From positions 558,001-622,000 of the forward strand of contig NW_025963561.1 of assembly GCF_910591885.1 (NCBI RefSeq): a DNA stretch of 64,000 nt, in the 5' to 3' direction. Positions 27,089 through 40,829 of the stretch are shown here, piece after piece (position 1 is the stretch's first letter; each line of letters starts with the position of its first letter). The notes beneath the pieces are model-generated. The model worked only from the letters and a program-made list of their open reading frames with translations, made no database searches and had not been told where the DNA came from. Position numbers and translations under genes: made by a program. This stretch comes from Bombus terrestris (taxonomy: Eukaryota; Arthropoda; Insecta; Hymenoptera; Apidae).

Positions 27089-30000
27089 TATAACGTTATA
27101 GGTCCTACAGTGATGGAATATAACGTTATACAATATAACGTAATAGTATATAACGTTATACGTCATAACGTAATAGTATATAACGTTATAGGCCTTATAG
27201 TGATGGCATATAACGTTATAGATTATAACGTAATAGTATATAACGTTATACATCATAACGTAATAGTATATAACGTTATACGTCATAACGTAATAGTACA
27301 TAACGTTATGCATCATATAGTAATGCAATATAACGCTAAACGTTATAACGTAATAGTATAAAACATCGTACGTCATATAGTGTTGCGATATAACGTTATA
27401 CGTAATAACGTAATAGTATATAACGTTTTACGTCATAACGTAATAGTATATAACGTTGTACGTCATATAGTGGTGCAATATAACGTTATAGGTCTCATAG
27501 TGATGGAATATAACGTTATACATTATAACGTAATAGTATATAACGTTATACGTCATAGCGTAATAGTATATAACGTTATAGGTCATATGGTGGTGCAATA
27601 TAACGTTATAGGTCTCATAGTGATGGAATATAACGTTATACATTATAACGTAATAGTATATAACGTTATACGTCATATAGTGGTGCAATATAACGTTATA
27701 GGTCCTATAGTGATGGAATATAACGTTATACATTATAACGTAATTGTATGTAACGTTATACGTCATAACGTAATAGTATATAACGTTATACGTCATATAG
27801 TGATGCAATATAACGTTATAGGCCTTATTGTGATGGAATATAACGTTATACATTATAACGTAATAGTATATAACGTTATACGTCATAACGTAATAGTATA
27901 TAACGTTATAGGCCTTATAATGATGGAATATAACGTTATACATTATAACGTAATAGTATATAACGTTATACGTCATAACGTAATAGTACATAACGTTATA
28001 CGTCATAACGTAATAGTATATAACGTTATACGTCATAACGTAATAGTATATAACGTTATACGTCATATAGTGATGCAATATAACGTTATAGGCCTTATAG
28101 TGATGGAATATAACGTTATACATTATAACGTAATAGTATATAACGTTATACGTCATAACGTAATAGAATATAACGTTATAGGCCTTATAGTGATGGAATA
28201 TAACGTTATACATTATAACGTAATAGTATATAACATTATACGTCATAACGTAATAGTACATAACGTTATACGTCATAACGTAATAGTATATAACGTTATA
28301 CATTATAACGTAATTGTATATAACGTTTTACGTCATAACGTAATAGTATATAACGTTATACGTAATAACGTAATAGTATATAACGTTATACATCATATAG
28401 TGGTTGCAATATAACGTTATAGGTCCTATAGTGATGGAATGTAACGTTATACATTATAACGTAATAGTATATAACGTTATGCATTATATAGTAATGCAAC
28501 ATAACGCTAAACGTTATAACGTAATAGTATAAAACATCGTACGTCATATAGTGATGCGATATAACGTTATAGGCCTTATAGTGATGGAATATAACGTTAT
28601 ACATTATAACGTAATAGTATATAACGTTATACGTCATAACGTAATAGTACATAACGTTATGCATCATATAGTAATGCAATATAACTCTAAACGTTATAAC
28701 GTAATAGTATAAAACATCGTACGTCATATAGTGTTGCGATATAACGTTATACGTAATAACGTAATAGTATATAACGTTTTACGTCATAACGTAATAGTAT
28801 ATAACGTTGTACGTCATATAGTGGTGCAATATAACGTTATAGGTCTCATAGTGATGGAATATAACGTTATACATTATAACGTAATAGTATATAACGTTAT
28901 ACGTCATAACGTAATAGTATATAACGTTATAGGTCATATGGTGGTGCAATATAACGTTATAGGTCTCATAGTGATGGAATATAACGTTATACATTATAAC
29001 GTAATAGTATATAACGTTATACGTCATATAGTGGTGCAATATAACGTTATAGGTCCTATAGTGATGGAATATAACGTTATACATTATAACGTAATTGTAT
29101 GTAACGTTATACGTCATAACGTAATAGTATATAACGTTATACGTCATATAGTGATGCAATATAACGTTATAGGCCTTATAGTGATGGAATATAACGTTAT
29201 ACATTATAACGTAATAGTATATAACGTTATACGTCATAACGTAATAGTATATAACGTTATAGGCCTTATAATGATGGAATATAACGTTATACATTATAAC
29301 GTAATAGTATATAACGTTATACGTCATAACGTAATAGTACATAACGTTATACGTCATAACGTAATAGTATATAACGTTATACGTCATAACGTAATAGTAT
29401 ATAACGTTATACGTCATATAGTGGTGCAATATAACGTTATAGGCCTTATAGTGATGGAATATAACGTTATACATTATAACGTAATAGTATATAACGTTAT
29501 ACGTCATAACGTAATAGAATATAACGTTATAGGCCTTATAGTGATGGAATATAACGTTATACATTCTAACGTAATAGTATATAACATTATACGTCATAAC
29601 GTAATAGTACATAACGTTATACGTCATAACGTAATAGTATATAACGTTATACGTAATAACGTAATAGTATATAACATTATACGTCATATAGTGGTTGCAA
29701 TATAACGTTATAGGTCCTATAGTGATGGAATGTAACGTTATACATTATAACGTAATAGTATATAACGTTATGCATTATATAGTAATGCAACATAACGCTA
29801 AACGTTATAACGTAATAGTATAAAACATCGTACGTCATATAGTGATGCGATATAACGTTATACGTAATAACGCAATAGTATATAACGTTTTACGTCATAA
29901 CGTAATAGTATATAACGTTATACGTCATATAGTGGTTGCAATATAACGTTATAGGTCCTATAGTGATGGAATATAACGTTATACATTATAACGTAATAGT

Positions 30001-30271
30001 ATATAACGTTATACGTTATAACGTAATAGTATATAACGTTATACGTCATATAGTGATGCAATATATCGTTATACGTCATATAGTGATGCGATATAACGTT
30101 ATACCATATAACCTAATAGTATATAACGTTATACGACATAACGTAATAGAATATAACGTTATAGATTATAACGTAATAGTATATAACGTTATACGTCATA
30201 TAGTGATGCAATATATCGTTATACGGCATATAGTGATGCGATATAACGTTATAGGTCCTATAGTGATGGAA

Positions 30272-30301
30272 TATAACGTTATAGTATATAACGTAATAGT
30301 A
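30272..30301 (+). repeat. Near-perfect 15-bp dimer monomer
   Basis: The halves are TATAACGTTATAGTA (30272-30286) and TATAACGTAATAGTA (30287-30301), identical at 14 of 15 positions. A second copy with a CATAAC start follows immediately. The pair recurs in each beta cassette, for example near 35,740, 38,800, 41,165, 43,605, 44,930 and 50,010. It is the clearest trace in the window of a 15-bp ancestral unit, although a later deletion and repair event could have regenerated the same form. Confidence 0.85.
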
Positions 30302-31284
30302 CATAACGTTATAGTATATAACGTAATAGTACATAACGTTATACGTCATAACGTAATAGTATATAACGTTATACGTCATATAGTGGTGCAATATCACGTT
30401 ATAGGCCTTATAGTAATGGAATATAACGTTATACATAATAACGTAATAGTATATAACGTTATACGTCATAACATAATAGTATATAACGTTATACGTCATA
30501 TAGTGGTGCAACATAACGTTATAGGTCCTATAGTGATTGTATATAACGTTATACATTATAACGTAATAGTATATAACGTTATACGTCATAACGTAATAGT
30601 ACATAACGTTATACGTCATAACGTAATAGTATATAACGTTATGCATCATATAGTAATGCAATATAACGCTAAACGTTATAACGCAATAGTATAAAACATC
30701 GTACGTCATATAGTGTTGCGATATAACGTTATACGTAATAACTTAATACTATATATCGTTTTACGTCATAACGTAATAGTATATAACGTTGTACGTCATA
30801 TAGTGGTGCAATATAACGTTATAGGTCTCATAGTGATGGAATATAACGTTATACATTATAACGTAATAGTATACAACGTTATACGTCATAACGTAATAGT
30901 ATATAACGATATACGTAATAACGTAATAGTATATAACGCTATACGTCATATAGTGGTGCACTATAACGTTATAGGTCCTACAGTTATGGAATATAACGTT
31001 ATACGTCATATAGTGGTGCAATATAACGTTAAACGTTATAACGTAATAGTATAAAACATCGCACGTCATATAGTGATAGGATATAACGTTATACGTAATA
31101 ACGTAACAGTATATAACGTTATACGTCATAACTTAATAGTATATAACGTTATACGTCATATAGTGGTGCAATATAACGTTAGAGGTCTTATAGTGATGGA
31201 ATATAACGTTATACATTATAACGTAATAGTATATAACGTTATACGTCATAACGTAATAGTACATAACGTTATACGTCATAACGT

Positions 31285-34200
31285 AATAGTATATAAAGTT
31301 ATACGCCATATAGTGATGCAATATATAGTTATACGTCATATAGTGATACGATATAACGTTATAGGTCCTATAGTGATGGAATATAACGTTATACATTATA
31401 ACGTAATAGTATATAACGTTATACGTCATAACGTAATAGTACATAACGTTATACGTCATAACGTAATAGTATATAACGTTATACGTCATATAGTGGTGCA
31501 ATATATCGTTATACGTCATATAGTGATGCGATATAACGTTATAACGTATAACCTAATAGTATATAACGTTATACGACATAACGTAATATAATGTAACGTT
31601 ATAGGTTATAACGTAATAGTATATAACGTTATACGTCATATAGTGATGCAATATATCGTTATACGTCATATAGTGCGGAGATTAAACGTGATAGGTCCTA
31701 TAGTGAGGGAATATAACGTTATACATTCTAACGAAATAGCATATAACGTTATACGTCATAACGTAATAGTATATAACGTTATACGTCATATAGTGATGCA
31801 ATATATCGTTATACGTCATATAGTGATGCGATATAACGTTATAACGTATAACCTAATAGTATATAACGTTATGCGACATAACGTAATATAATGTAACGTT
31901 ATAGGTTATAACGTAATAGTATATAACGTTATACGTCATATAGTGATGCAATATATCGTTATACGTCATATAGTGCGGAGATTAAACGTGATAGGTCCTA
32001 TAGTGAGGGAATATAACGTTATACATTCTAACGAAATAGCATATAACGTTATACGTCATAACGTAATAGTATATCACCTTATACATCATCTAGTGATGCA
32101 ATATATCGTTAAACGTTAAAACGTAATAGTATAAAACATCGTACGTCATATAGTCATGCGATATAACGTTATACGTCATATAGTGATGCGATATAACGTT
32201 ATACCTCATATAGTGATGCGATATAACGCTATACGTCATAACGTAATAGTATATAACGCTATACGTAATAACGTAATAGTATATAAAGCTATACGTCATA
32301 TAGTGGTGCACTATAACGTTATAGGTCCTACAGTGATGGAATATAACGTTATACGTCATATAGTGGTGCACTATAACGTTATAGGTCCTACAGTGATGGA
32401 ATATAACGTTATACAATATAACGTAATAGTATATAACGTTATACGTCATAACGTAATAGTATATAACGTTATAGGCCTTATAGTGATGGCATATAACGTT
32501 ATAGATTATAACGTAATAGTATATAACGTTATACATCATAACGTAATAGTATATAACGTTATACGTCATAACGTAATAGTACATAACGTTATGCATCATA
32601 TAGTAATGCAATATAACGCTAAACGTTATAACGTAATAGTATAAAACATCGTACGTCATATAGTGTTGCGATATAACGTTATACGTAATAACGTAATAGT
32701 ATATAACGTTTTACGTCATAACGTAATAGTATATAACGTTGTACGTCATATAGTGGTGCAATATAACGTTATAGGTCTCATAGTGATGGAATATAACGTT
32801 ATACATTATAACGTAATAGTATATAACGTTATACGTCATAGCGTAATAGTATATAACGTTATAGGTCATATGGTGGTGCAATATAACGTTATAGGTCTCA
32901 TAGTGATGGAATATAACGTTATACATTATAACGTAATAGTATATAACGTTATACGTCATATAGTGGTGCAATATAACGTTATAGGTCCTATAGTGATGGA
33001 ATATAACGTTATACATTATAACGTAATTGTATGTAACGTTATACGTCATAACGTAATAGTATATAACGTTATAGGCCTTATAGTGATGGAATATAACGTT
33101 ATACATTATTGTGATGGAATATAACGTTATACATTATAACGTAATAGTATATAACGTTATACGTCATAACGTAATAGTATATAACGTTATAGGCCTTATA
33201 ATGATGGAATATAACGTTATACATTATAACGTAATAGTATATAACGTTATACGTCATAACGTAATAGTACATAACGTTATACGTCATAACGTAATAGTAT
33301 ATAACGTTATACGTCATAACGTAATAGTATATAACGTTATACGTCATATAGTGATGCAATATAACGTTATAGGCCTTATAGTGATGGAATATAACGTTAT
33401 ACATTATAACGTAATAGTATATAACGTTATACGTCATAACGTAATAGAATATAACGTTATAGGCCTTATAGTGATGGAATATAACGTTATACATTATAAC
33501 GTAATAGTATATAACGTTATACGTCATAACGTAATAGTACATAACGTTATACGTCATAACGTAATAGTATATAACGTTATACATTATAACGTAATAGTAT
33601 ATAACGTTTTACGTCATAACGTAATAGTATATAACGTTATACGTCATAACGTAATAGTATATAACGTTATACATCATATAGTGGTTGCAATATAACGTTA
33701 TAGGTCCTATAGTGATGGAATGTAACGTTATACATTATAACGTAATAGTATATAACGTTATGCATTATATAGTAATGCAACATAACGCTAAACGTTATAA
33801 CGTAATAGTATAAAACATCGTACGTCATATAGTGATGCGATATAACGTTATAGGCCTTATAGTGATGGAATATAACGTTATACATTATAACGTAATAGTA
33901 TATAACGTTATACGTCATAACGTAATAGTACATAACGTTATGCATCATATAGTAATGCAATATAACTCTAAACGTTATAACGTAATAGTATAAAACATCG
34001 TACGTCATATAGTGTTGCGATATAACGTTATACGTAATAACGTAATAGTATATAACGTTTTACGTCATAACGTAATAGTATATAACGTTGTACGTCATAT
34101 AGTGGTGCAATATAACGTTATAGGTCTCATAGTGATGGAATATAACGTTATACATTATAACGTAATAGTATATAACGTTATACGTCATAACGTAATAGTA

Positions 34201-36760
34201 TATAACGTTATAGGTCATATGGTGGTGCAATATAACGTTATAGGTCTCATAGTGATGGAATATAACGTTATACATTATAACGTAATAGTATATAACGTTA
34301 TACGTCATATAGTGGTGCAATATAACGTTATAGGTCCTATAGTGATGGAATATAACGTTATACATTATAACGTAATTGTATGTAACGTTATACGTCATAA
34401 CGTAATAGTATATAACGTTATACGTCATATAGTGATGCAATATAACGTTATAGGCCTTATAGTGATGGAATATAACGTTATACATTATAACGTAATAGTA
34501 TATAACGTTATACGTCATAACGTAATAGTATATAACGTTATAGGCCTTATAATGATGGAATATAACGTTATACATTATAACGTAATAGTATATAACGTTA
34601 TACGTCATAACGTAATAGTACATAACGTTATACGTCATAACGTAATAGTATATAACGTTATACGTCATAACGTAATAGTATATAACGTTATACGTCATAT
34701 AGTGGTGCAATATAACGTTATAGGCCTTATAGTGATGGAATATAACGTTATACATTATAACGTAATAGTATATAACGTTATACGTCATAACGTAATAGAA
34801 TATAACGTTATAGGCCTTATAGTGATGGAATATAACGTTATACATTCTAACGTAATAGTATATAACATTATACGTCATAACGTAATAGTACATAACGTTA
34901 TACGTCATAACGTAATAGTATATAACGTTATACGTAATAACGTAATAGTATATAACGTTATACGTAATAACGTAATAGTATATAACGTTATACGTCATAT
35001 AGTGGTTGCAATATAACGTTATAGGTCCTATAGTGATGGAATATAACGTTATACATTATAACGTAATAGTATATAACGTTTTACGTCATAACGTAATAGT
35101 ATATAACGTTATACGTAATAACGTAATAGTATATAACATTATACGTCATATAGTGGTTGCAATATAACGTTATAGGTCCTATAGTGATGGAATGTAACGT
35201 TATACATTATAACGTAATAGTATATAACGTTATGCATTATATAGTAATGCAACATAACGCTAAACGTTATAACGTAATAGTATAAAACATCGTACGTCAT
35301 ATAGTGATGCGATATAACGTTATACGTAATAACGCAATAGTATATAACGTTTTACGTCATAACGTAATAGTATATAACGTTATACGTCATATAGTGGTTG
35401 CAATATAACGTTATAGGTCCTATAGTGATGGAATATAACGTTATACATTATAACGTAATAGTATATAACGTTATACGTTATAACGTAATAGTATATAACG
35501 TTATACGTCATATAGTGATGCAATATATCGTTATACGTCATATAGTGATGCGATATAACGTTATACCATATAACCTAATAGTATATAACGTTATACGACA
35601 TAACGTAATAGAATATAACGTTATAGATTATAACGTAATAGTATATAACGTTATACGTCATATAGTGATGCAATATATCGTTATACGGCATATAGTGATG
35701 CGATATAACGTTATAGGTCCTATAGTGATGGAATATAACGTTATAGTATATAACGTAATAGTACATAACGTTATAGTATATAACGTAATAGTACATAACG
35801 TTATACGTCATAACGTAATAGTATATAACGTTATACGTCATATAGTGGTGCAATATCACGTTATAGGCCTTATAGTAATGGAATATAACGTTATACATAA
35901 TAACGTAATAGTATATAACGTTATACGTCATAACATAATAGTATATAACGTTATACGTCATATAGTGGTGCAACATAACGTTATAGGTCCTATAGTGATT
36001 GTATATAACGTTATACATTATAACGTAATAGTATATAACGTTATACGTCATAACGTAATAGTACATAACGTTATACGTCATAACGTAATAGTATATAACG
36101 TTATGCATCATATAGTAATGCAATATAACGCTAAACGTTATAACGCAATAGTATAAAACATCGTACGTCATATAGTGTTGCGATATAACGTTATACGTAA
36201 TAACTTAATACTATATATCGTTTTACGTCATAACGTAATAGTATATAACGTTGTACGTCATATAGTGGTGCAATATAACGTTATAGGTCTCATAGTGATG
36301 GAATATAACGTTATACATTATAACGTAATAGTATACAACGTTATACGTCATAACGTAATAGTATATAACGATATACGTAATAACGTAATAGTATATAACG
36401 CTATACGTCATATAGTGGTGCACTATAACGTTATAGGTCCTACAGTTATGGAATATAACGTTATACGTCATATAGTGGTGCAATATAACGTTAAACGTTA
36501 TAACGTAATAGTATAAAACATCGCACGTCATATAGTGATAGGATATAACGTTATACGTAATAACGTAACAGTATATAACGTTATACGTCATAACTTAATA
36601 GTATATAACGTTATACGTCATATAGTGGTGCAATATAACGTTAGAGGTCTTATAGTGATGGAATATAACGTTATACATTATAACGTAATAGTATATAACG
36701 TTATACGTCATAACGTAATAGTACATAACGTTATACGTCATAACGTAATAGTATATAACG
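31285..36760 (+). repeat. 5.4-kb higher-order repeat, copy 2
   Basis: Compared with copy 1 it lacks 150 bp at about 32,215 (which held the I-type monomer), lacks the 9-bp deletion of 27,068, has a 28-bp fusion monomer at 33,092, one extra H-type monomer near 34,960 and about 150 bp extra near 35,010-35,160. The offset moves from 5,424 through 5,274, 5,283 and 5,281 to 5,462. It shares CGCTATACGTAATAACG and AAAGCTATACG with copy 1 but not with 16.8 kb, so it derives from the second 10.14-kb copy. Confidence 0.84.
33092..33119 (+). repeat. 28-bp fusion monomer
   Basis: The left part TATAACGTTATACATTATT comes from a D monomer and the end GTGATGGAA from a C monomer carrying TTATTGTG (as at about 27,829). 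A loss of two bases shifts the frame and splits the forward open frame here. Confidence 0.88.
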
Positions 36761-38458
36761 TTATAGTTCATATAGTGGTGCAATATAACGTTATAGGTCT
36801 CATAGTGATGGAAAATAACGTTATACATTATAGCGTAGTAGTATATAACGTTATACGTCATATAGTGGTGCAATATAACGTTAGAGGTCTTATAGTGATG
36901 GAATATAACGTTATACATTATAACGTAATAGTATATAACGTTATACGTCATAACGTAATAGTACATAACGTTATACGTCATAACGTAATAGTATATAACG
37001 TTATAGTTCATATAGTGGTGCAATATAACGTTATAGGTCTCATAGTGATGGAATATAACGTTATACATTATATCGTAATAGTATATAACGTTATACATCA
37101 TAACGTAATAGTATATAACGTTATACGTCATAACGTAATAGTATATAACGTTATAGGCCTTATAGTGATGGCATATAACGTTATACGTTATAACGTAATA
37201 GTATATAACGTTATACATCATAACGTAATAGTATATAACGTTATACGTCATAACGTAATAGTACATAAAGTTATGCATCATATAGTAATGCAATATAACG
37301 CTAAACGTTATAACGTAATAGTATAAAACATCGTACGTCATATAGTGTTGCGATATAACGTTATACGTAATAACGTAATAGTATATAACGTTTTACGTCA
37401 TAACGTAATAGTATATAACGTTGTACGTCATATAGTGGTGCAATATAACGTTATAGGTCTCATAGTGATGGAATATAACGTTATACATTATAACGTAATA
37501 GTATATAACGTTATACGTCATAACGTAATAGTATATAACGTTATAGGTCATATGGTGGTGCAATATAACGTTATAGGTCTCATAGTGATGGAATATAACG
37601 TTATACATTATAACGTAATAGTATATAACGTTATACGTCATATAGTGGTGCAATATAACGTTATAGGTCCTATAGTGATGGAATATAACGTTATACATTA
37701 TAACGTTATTGTATGTAACGTTATACGTCATAACGTAATAGTATATAACGTTATACGTCATATAGTGATGCAATATAACGTTATAGGCCTTATAGTGATG
37801 GAATATATCGTTATACATTATAACGTAATAGTATATAACGTTATACGTCATAACGTAATAGTATATAACGTTATAGGCCTTATAATGATGGAATATAACG
37901 TTATACATTATAACGTAATAGTATATAACGTTATACGTCATAACGTAATAGTACATAACGTTATACGTCATAACGTAATAGTATATAACGTTATACGTCA
38001 TATAGTGATGCAATATAACGTTATAGGCTTAATAGTGATGGAATATAACGTTATACATTATAACGTAATTGTATGTAACGTTATACGTCATAACGTAATA
38101 GTATATAACGTTATACGTCATATAGTGATGCAATATAACGTTATAGGCCTTATAGTGATGGAATATAACGTTATACATTATAACGTAATAGTATATAACG
38201 TTATACGTCATAACGTAATAGTATATAACGTTATAGGTCCTATAGTGATGGAATGTAACGTTATACATTATAACGTAATAGTATATAACGTTATGCATTA
38301 TATAGTAATGCAACATAACGCTAAACGTTATAACGTAATAGTATAAAACATCGTACGTCATATAGTGATGCGATATAACGTTATACGTAATAACGTAATA
38401 GTATATAACGTTTTACGTCATAACGTAATAGTATATAACGTTATACGTCATATAGTGG
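35398..38458 (+). repeat. Cassette cluster 2: complete beta, alpha-prime, gamma, alpha (3,061 bp)
   Basis: Starts are beta 35,398, alpha-prime 36,175, gamma 36,535 and alpha 37,345. The steps 777, 360 and 810 bp recur exactly in later clusters. This is the fullest single run of the four cassettes, so it serves as the reference order. Confidence 0.82.
36603..37082 (+). repeat. 240-bp tandem pair inside gamma
   Basis: Units 36,603-36,842 and 36,843-37,082 both start with a B monomer followed by TTAGAGGTCTTATAG. The first ends with TATAGCGTAGTAGTA and the second with TATATCGTAATAGTA, so the pair is already differentiated. The same pair, with the same two endings, recurs at about 45,793, 47,683 and 50,773, and partly near 41,240. 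Confidence 0.85.
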
Positions 38459-40829
38459 TTGCAATATAACGTTATAGGTCCTATAGTGATGGAATATAAC
38501 GTTATACATTATAACGTAATAGTATATAACGTTATACGTTGTAACGTAATAGTATATAACGTTATACGTCATATAGTGATGCAATATATCGTTATACGTC
38601 ATATAGTGATGCGATATAACGTTATACCATATAACCTAATAGTATATAACGTTATACGACATAACGTAATAGAATATAACGTTATAGATTATAACGTAAT
38701 AGTATATAACGTTATACGTCATATAGTGATGCAATATATCGTTATACGGCATATAGTGATGCGATATAACGTTATAGGTCCTATAGTGATGGAATATAAC
38801 GTTATAGTATATAACGTAATAGTACATAACGTTATAGTATATAACGTAATAGTACATAACGTTATACGTCATAACGTAATAGTATATAACGTTATACGTC
38901 ATATAGTGGTGCAATATCACGTTATAGGCCTTATAGTAATGGAATATAACGTTATACATTATAACGTAATAGTATATAACGTTATACGTCATAACATAAT
39001 AGTATATAACGTTATACGTCATATAGTGGTGCAATATAACGTTATAGGTCCTATAGTGATTGAATATAACGTTATACATTATAACGTAATAGTATATAAC
39101 GTTATACGTCATAACGTAATAGTACATAACGTTATACGTCATAACGTAATAGTATATAACGTTATGCATCATATAGTAATGCAATATAACGCTAAACGTT
39201 ATAACGTAATAGTATAAAACATCGTACGTCATATAGTGTTGCGATATAACGTTATACGTAATAACTTAATACTATATATCGTTTTACGTCATAACGTAAT
39301 AGTATATAACGTTGTACGTCATATAGTGGTGCAATATAACGTTATAGGTCTCATAGTGATGGAATATAACGTTATACATTATAACGTAATAGTATACAAC
39401 GTTATACGTCATAACGTAATAGTATATAACGATATACGTAATAACGTAATAGTATATAACGATATACGTCATATAGTGGTGCACTATAACGTTATAGGTC
39501 CTACAGTTATGGAATATAACGTTATACGTCATATAGTGGTGCAATATAACGTTAAACGTTATAACGTAATAGTATAAAACATCGTACGTCATATAGTGTT
39601 GCGATATAACGTTATACGTAATAACGTAATAGTATATAACGTTTTACGTCATAACGTAATAGTATATAACGTTGTACGTCATATAGTGGTGCAATATAAC
39701 GTTATAGGTCTCATAGTGATGGAATATAACGTTATACATTATTACGTAATAGTATATAACGTTATACGTCATAACGTAATAGTATATAACGTTATAGGTC
39801 ATATGGTGGTGCAATATAACGTTATAGGTCTCATAGTGATGGAATATAACGTTATACATTATAACGTAATAGTATATAACGTTATACGTCATATAGTGGT
39901 GCAATATAACGTTATAGGTCCTATAGTGATGGAATATAACGTTATACATTATAACGTAATTGTATGTAGCGTTATACGTCATAACGTAATAGTATATAAC
40001 GTTATACGTCATATAGTTGTGCAATATAACGTTATAGGTCCTATAGTGATGGAATATAACGTTATACATTATAACGTAATTGTATGTAACGTTATACATC
40101 ATAACGTAATAGTATATAACGTTATACGTCATATAGTGATGCAATATAACGTTATAGGCCTTATAGTGATGGAATATAACGTTATACATTATAACGTAAT
40201 AGTATATAACGTTATACGTCATAACGTAATAGTATATAACGTTATAGGCCTTATAATGATGGAATATAACGTTATACATTATAACGTAATAGTATATAAC
40301 GTTATACGTCATAACGTAATAGTACATAACGTTATACGTCATAACGTAATAGTATATAACGTTATACGTCATATAGTGATGCAATATAACGTTATAGGCC
40401 TTATAGTGATGGAATATAACGTTATACATTATAACGTAATTGTATGTAACGTTATACGTCATAACGTAATAGTATATAACGTTATACGTCATATAGTGAT
40501 GCAATATAACGTTATAGGCCTTATAGTGATGGAATATAACGTTATACATTATAACGTAATAGTATATAACGTTATACGTCATAACGTAATAGTATATAAC
40601 GTTATAGGTCCTATAGTGATGGAATGTAACGTTATACATTATAACGTAATAGTATATAACGTTATGCATTATATAGTAATGCAACATAACGCTAAACGTT
40701 ATAACGTAATAGTATAAAACATCGTACGTCATATAGTGATGCGATATAACGTTATACGTAATAACGTAATAGTATATAACGTTTTACGTCATAACGTAAT
40801 AGTATATAACGTTATACGTCATATAGTGG
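38459..40829 (+). repeat. Cassette cluster 3: beta, alpha-prime, alpha; gamma missing (2,371 bp)
   Basis: Beta starts at 38,459, alpha-prime at 39,236 and alpha at 39,596. Alpha-prime joins straight to alpha at GTGTTGCGA, where other clusters have GTGATAGGA and gamma. This alpha is longer (373 codons open) because one triad carrying ATTGTATGTAACG is doubled near 39,960-40,090. Confidence 0.8.

Larger units (their letters stand above)
19441..29515 (+). repeat. 10.14-kb higher-order repeat, copy 2
   Basis: It is a head-to-tail duplicate of copy 1. The offset is 10,142 up to about 27,067 and 10,133 afterwards, because of a 9-bp deletion at 27,068-27,088. At the site equivalent to 12,492, copy 2 has AACATTATACG like block P at about 6,311, whereas copy 1 has AACGTTATACG. 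That change is therefore private to copy 1, or was spread by conversion. Confidence 0.88.
25861..31284 (+). repeat. 5.4-kb higher-order repeat, copy 1
   Basis: From about 25,861, with the word TATAAAGTTATACGCC, the sequence repeats 5,424 bp later. The unit contains the two 300-bp units, the I-type monomer at 26,888, two alpha cassettes (27,380 and 28,731), a beta cassette (29,936), alpha-prime (30,713) and a truncated gamma (31,073). The unit end abuts copy 2. Confidence 0.85.
29936..35397 (+). repeat. Cassette cluster 1: beta, alpha-prime, truncated gamma, 300-bp units, alpha, alpha
   Basis: Beta runs 29,936-30,712, alpha-prime 30,713-31,072 and gamma starts at 31,073. Gamma breaks off near 31,285 into the block of GTGCGGAGATT units, followed by alpha at 32,663 and 34,012. 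Beta is recognised by ATACCATATAACC, ATAGATTATAACG, TATACGGCATATAG and two 15-bp-dimer monomers. Alpha-prime is recognised by AACTTAATACTATATATCG. Confidence 0.8.

Noticed and set aside
9300..29515. The 10.14-kb duplication as a pure assembly artefact
   Set aside because: The copies differ at many scattered sites and by a private 9-bp deletion, which an artificial duplicate would not show. A residual possibility remains and is listed as a check.
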